Below, piece after piece: positions 59,367-64,000 of a DNA stretch of 64,000 bases. Where the stretch lies: assembly GCA_016802295.1 (NCBI GenBank), contig JAESIW010000115.1:62001-126000 (forward strand). The letters are read 5' to 3'. The notes below the pieces were generated by a model. The model searched no databases, was not told the origin of the DNA, and saw nothing but the letters and a program-made list of their open reading frames with translations. Numbering within the stretch: position 1 is the first letter of the stretch; every line of letters starts with the position of its first letter. The position numbers and the translations under genes were made by a program. The DNA is from Brachionus rotundiformis (taxonomy: Eukaryota; Rotifera; Eurotatoria; Ploima; Brachionidae).

Positions 59367-62300
59367 TTAAAAGTTGTTAAAATTAAACCCAGTTGATTTA
59401 GAGCTGAAAAAGAAATTGTCTATTAAGCTTTGTTGTTCATTAGGTACGTTTAGAACGCCGGCTTGCATCAGAGAGGTCGTGTTTAGCATGTGATGATTTG
59501 GTGGTATTGACGGGGCCTGGTTGACAGGAAAATTGGCGTAACTACCAGTATAATTGATGAGCCCTGTGTTCAAAGCTCCGACAGCTACAGGCGGCGTGTG
59601 TGCCGGTGTAATTGGCTTGTGAAAGTTTTGATAAATGCCGAATTGGCTTGTGAGCTGAGAATTTGGCACCATGTTCATTTGAGAGCTGAATAGCATCGGA
59701 TGATTGAAGCTGGACAACAAATCCACTGAATTGTTAAACAACCATCCATTTTGGTTCGTGTTGTTCTGGTCTAAATTTTGGTTCGAATTTTTGAACTGTT
59801 TTTCATGTCTTTCATAGCCAATGGGCTTTGTTTGCTTAATGAGCATAGGCTCGTTAAGATTTAGACTGGGACTGCTCAACGGCTTGCTAACCTGGTTGAA
59901 ATTAGGGGACAAAATGTCGGACAAGACTTCGTTTATAACTTTGTTGGAAATAAGCGGCTCGTAGGCATGGTCGTCTTGGCTGGGAGTGAACTCGATCTTG
60001 GCAGGCAATGGCGCCGATGGAGGAGCGCCCGGATGCTTTATCTCCTCATTTTCCTTTTTGCTAATTGGCGAAACAATTTGCACAGGCTTGTCGGTTTTTT
60101 TGTCCGGCTTAGGAGGCGAGACCGAGTGACGCCGATTCCAATTGACCGGCTTGGCCACCGCTTCGGCGAAATTTCTCGGCTTAGCGTTGCCGTGCTGAAC
60201 AACAGGCGGTGTCTTGTTGGGCTTCTGTGCCGGCTTGGGTTTAGGCTTGGGCAGGCTTTGCACCGGCTCCGGCTCAGTGTTGGGCAACAGATTGGCCAAG
60301 CTGACCAACGGGTCGTTGATTAAAGTCTCGACAAGCTCATAGGCGTATTTGGTCTGATCCAAGCTATTTCCCGTTATCACCACATACTTGTCCACATTTG
60401 ACTTTATTCTAACCTCTTCCATTTTTAGGACACATTTTGTCAGGCATTCAATGGCTTGCATGTTGCTCAACGACTTGGTACACGGGCCTGCTATTCGGTC
60501 CAGTTTGGCCGCCGGTATTAGCACACGCTGCTTAAAGTTTGTCTCATTCAAGTCAAATTGGTCAAGGTCGTTCAATTTGCTCGGCTTGTAAACTTCAAAA
60601 TCGTCCAAGTCGGCCAATTTTGAACACTTTTTAACATGTGAAGACGATGACTTTTTTTTCTTTTTTCGTTGTGGTTTGACTGTGTGATGATGTTCGACAA
60701 CAACACTTTGTTCAATCACTTCCGGCTCAGGCGTGCTCTCAACAATCTCCTCGTCGACTTGTGTTTCTTTAATAATGGGCATCAATGTGGTCTCATTGGC
60801 GAACTCTTGTGTCTCCTTTTCTTCGTCTTCTTCTTCTTCTTTGTCCTCTTCGGATTCTTTGAGTTGTTTTTTTTTCATTTTTCTCTTTTCGCGTTTTCGC
60901 TGAGCGGCCAATTTTTTGCTCTGCTCCCTTGACTTTTCCTGATCGAGTTCTTTTAACAGCAAGCTAGCATGCTTGTTGGCCTCTTGGGCCTGTTTTTCCT
61001 TGGCCTTCAGAATCACATCCATGCAGTCTTGGCATTTTTTGATGAGCTCGTGGTCGCCTGCTTGAACAAGCGAGTTTACGTATCTGGTCAGCTCTTGATC
61101 TGGCGCAAAGTGCTTCACATGACGCACTAGAAATTTGCATATCTTAACATGACCGCGTCTAAACGCGGCGACCAGACACGACGTGCGCCTCGAGTCGCAC
61201 GAGTCCGCGTCCGCACTGTTCAATACAAGCGTTTGAACGACGTCAAAGTGGCCGGCATTGCACGCCAACCAAAGCGCCGTACAGCCTTTTTTGTTTTTGG
61301 CCTCGAGATGAGCGCCGTATTGAATGAGCAACTCGACAAATTTAACATGGCCTTTTTCGGCAGCGATTGTGAGCGCAGTGTCTTTGGTGGTCGGCACGGG
61401 AAGAGCGTTCTCGTCGGCGCCGCGCTCGAGCAAAATTCGGCCGACCTGATCGTAGCCACCCGAAGCGGCCTCCATCAACGGCGTCAGTCCAGTTTTGGCT
61501 CTGTGTTCAATGTTTGCCTTTTTGTCCAGCAAAAGACTGACCACGTCGGCTCGGCCCTGAAAACAAGCCAACGTTAGTGCCGTATTTCGGTTTGTTTCTA
61601 TTTGCGAGTTGACATCCGAGCCGGCCTCGATCAAAAATCGTACAGCCTGCGTATGGCCGTTCATGGCAGCGAGCATCAGCGGCGATATGCCAAGCTTGGA
61701 GCCTGTGCGCGAGTTTATCTCGGCCCCATGCGACAACAACAGTTTTATGATGTTAACGTAGCCGTTTGACGCGGCCAGCGACAACGGCGTATAATCGCTT
61801 ATATTTCTGTGCTCTTTGTTCGCCTGTCCTTTTGTTAGCAATATTTCGCAACACTCGTATTTGCCGTTTTGAGCGGCGACACACAGCGCCGTGTCTTTGT
61901 TTCTGTCCGATTGGGCCTCGACATTGGCGCCGTAGAGCAGCAATAGCTGAACAATTCGGTGGTGTCCCAGGCTAGCGGCCAGTATTAGCGGCGTGTAGCC
62001 TTTTTTGTCTTTGTGTTCAATATGTGCGCCTTTTTCAATCAAAAGCTTGATTAGGTCTTCGTGTCCTCCTTGAACGGCGACAGTGAGGGCCGTGTCGTTG
62101 TTGGTCTCTGTGGCCATGTCAAGATCGATGTGCGGCGAGTTCTGTTGACTTGCCTTGGATTTGATTGACTGTTGAATTAGGTAGGCAGCTGCGGCGGCGA
62201 ACGGAGGCGGTGGTGGCGGCAACCACTCCTCGGACGCCGAACTCTTCGGTGTAGATGAATTGCTCGCTGATTTTTTCGAGCACTTTTTTATCTTATCTGC

Positions 62301-63922
62301 TTTTATTTCGTTTATTTTTTGTTCCTGTAATTGTTTAAGCTTTATTTTGTACAAACGATTCAGCTCACACTGACATCGCTTTATTAGATATTTGTTAATC
62401 ATGCTCATGTGGTCATAGTTGGAATTTTGATTTTTAAGCTTGGACTTTCGCTGTATTTCCAATTGTTTTTCTATCTTTAGCAATTCTTGAAGCAAATTTT
62501 CCTTTTTTTTTATTTGTTCATCCTCGTCTTCATCGTCCACCTCTTCTTCTTCACTCTCGTACTCAATAACTTGTTCACATTCGCTCTCATCCATTTTGGA
62601 GCCGATTGAAAGCGACAAGTGCAGCAACTTGTCATCTGATGTTTCATTACAGTTTCCCTGACACTTACATTCGCAGAATTCCTCTATTGAAACAAGACTT
62701 ATGTCGTCTTTGTTTCGTTTTTTCTTTGGTTTGGTCTCTGTTGGTATGTCACCGAATGCAAAATGGTGCAATACATTGACCAAATTTTCCACACCTAGAT
62801 CCGATGTTGTGTCCAATTTGGTGACCGATTTTCGTATTTGTTTGACCAAACTGGACGATTGTTCGTTCTGTGACGCCTTGGGCTTGAGATTTATTTTGAG
62901 GTTTTTTCTCTTGTTCTTTTTGGCCTCGTCCATTTCATTCAACGAATAGTTCCAATCGATGAGCAACTCGACTATTTTGACATGACCATTTTTGGATGCT
63001 TCAATTAAACAAGTGCTATTGTCCTTGAGGACGTAGAGGGGATTGGCACCATTTTGTAGCAAAAACTCTATGACTTGAATGTGGCCATTTGAGCATGCAA
63101 GACTCAGCGGGGTTGAATCGTTATTTTTGGTTACTCTATTAACGTCAACTGTACAATTATTGACCAAATACTGAACTGTACAAAGCTGTCCGGACCGGCA
63201 AGCCTTCATTAATGGCGTAAATCCCTTGTCCGGGTCGGCTTTGTCAGGCTCGGCCCCTGCCTTGATCAGAGCCGAGGCGACATCTGTGTGACCATTTTCG
63301 CACGCCAGGCTTAGCGCAGATTCACAACTAATATTTTGGTTGGCGTTTTGTCCATTGGTGATCAGAGTAGTGTAAAATTTGTTGACATCGGCTCCAGCTT
63401 TGATAAGCAGCTGAACTAGCTCTAGATGACCTTCCTGTGCCGCTTCCATTAGAGGAGTCGACGCATTGCCGAGATTCGGGTCAGCTCCTGCTTCTAGCAA
63501 AAATTTAGCCACTTCGTAGCATCCCCCACAACACGCTAAAGTCAGCGCTGTTTCTTGGGTCTCGTCAGTAATTGCATTTATGTCAGCGTCGTGAAATAAC
63601 AAAAGAGCTACCATTTCTTCGTGGCCTTCACGAGCCGCTTCCATCAACGGTGTGTATCCTTCGTCGTTACGCTCTTCCAGATCGGCGTGATTGTCAATCA
63701 ACAAATCGGCCAGCTCCACGTGGCCTCCACAAGCCGCTAAAGTAAGCGGCGACTCAAACGAATCCGGCGGCATATTTACATTAGCGCCGTGTTCTATTAG
63801 CAATTTGGCAACTTCGATGTGACCATCCATACATGCCTCCATCAATGCCGTGTGCATTTCGTCCGTTTTGTGCTCACATTCTGCTCCTTTTTCCAGCAAG
63901 TATTTCACAACTTCAACGTGAC
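59367..63922 (-). CDS. ANKHD1: ANKHD1/MASK-like ankyrin-repeat and KH protein, 3' exon
   Basis: The terminal exon opens at an acceptor (ATTAAAG, then GTCACGTTGAAG) and encodes about 1518 residues; earlier exons lie right of the window. About nine ankyrin repeats (TPLMEAAREGH type) come first. A low-complexity acidic and coiled linker (about 62950-62150) follows, then exactly ten more repeats, as in the second block of human ANKHD1. After a lysine/glutamate coil comes a KH-like fold (about 60550-60290: RVLIPAAKLDRIAGPCTKSL then NVDKYVVITGNS) and a proline/asparagine-rich tail. MASK proteins work with Hippo/Yorkie and receptor kinase signalling. The KH GXXG loop, GRGG in human, reads GPCT here, so RNA binding may be lost. 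The exon is clearly more GC-rich than the rest of the window. Confidence 0.93.
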
Positions 63923-64000
63923 CTTTAATTTTTAAATTTAATAAAGAAAATAACTTTTAAGATTATAGTAACTAATTTTTTTAATCAGAATTTTCATCAT
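63923..64000 (-). other. Start of an ANKHD1 intron, cut by the window edge
   Basis: AT-rich sequence ending in a splice acceptor on the minus strand at 63923-63924. No donor lies within the window. Confidence 0.6.

Noticed and set aside
59967..62949. Plus-strand frames opposite ANKHD1
   Set aside because: Shadows of the GC-rich ankyrin exon, with no recognisable domains.
1..64000. CRISPR arrays, bacterial operons, integrated virus genes
   Set aside because: The window is spliced animal DNA; no regular spacer arrays or viral gene sets were seen.

Overview
This is AT-rich nuclear DNA from a small-genome animal. The genes are animal genes: striated-type muscle myosin heavy chain, the ciliary protein GAS8/DRC4, ninjurin, chitin-binding type-2 domains, ARL8, RAB18 and an ANKHD1/MASK relative. 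Introns are GT-AG and mostly 43-83 bp, exons are long, and LINE, Helitron and MITE debris is common. A rotifer (Brachionus-like) or another compact spiralian fits best. That placement is inference from composition and gene style; nothing in the window proves it.

Layout. 1-7.1 kb, plus strand: the 3' part of an RBM12-like RNA-binding protein, a GNAT-fold protein of unknown role, and the kinase SNRK. 7.5-12.6 kb, minus strand: a tight run of a small coiled-coil gene, TTC4, ARL8 and GAS8, with a piggyBac-like MITE between ARL8 and GAS8. 12.8-13.7 kb: a 5'-truncated LINE. 14.3-17.1 kb: RAB18 (+) and a bHLH factor (-). 18.4-21.2 kb: a possible orphan exon, a 41-bp-arm hairpin element and a decayed DNA transposon rich in AAGATCTTA words. 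21.5-35.7 kb: UMP-CMP kinase (-), mitochondrial uL13m (+), a Ly6/uPAR protein (+), a displaced copy of a CIBAR/FAM92 exon, the CIBAR gene itself (+), a six-exon coiled-coil gene (-), ninjurin (+) and a five-domain chitin-binding protein (+). 36.4-37.2 kb: a second LINE fragment.

38.2-56.5 kb is the most striking region. It is an almost perfect inverted repeat with arms of about 7.73 kb and a 2.84 kb spacer. Each arm carries a complete nine-exon muscle myosin heavy chain gene (1952 codons plus stop), arranged tail to tail. The spacer holds a Helitron helicase fragment and most of an internally deleted LINE. The LINE's 3' end belongs to the right arm and is mirrored in the left. The arms differ by only a few bases, except in a sharply bounded patch around exon 2 (myosin loop 1) and its introns.

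57.5 kb: another MITE. 59.4-63.9 kb: a long, relatively GC-rich terminal exon of an ANKHD1/MASK-like protein on the minus strand, whose 5' exons lie beyond the window. Most genes are unrelated housekeeping, cytoskeletal or membrane genes. GAS8 and CIBAR both serve cilia, and ARL8 serves lysosome transport. Exon coordinates were worked out by eye from reading frame and splice consensus.
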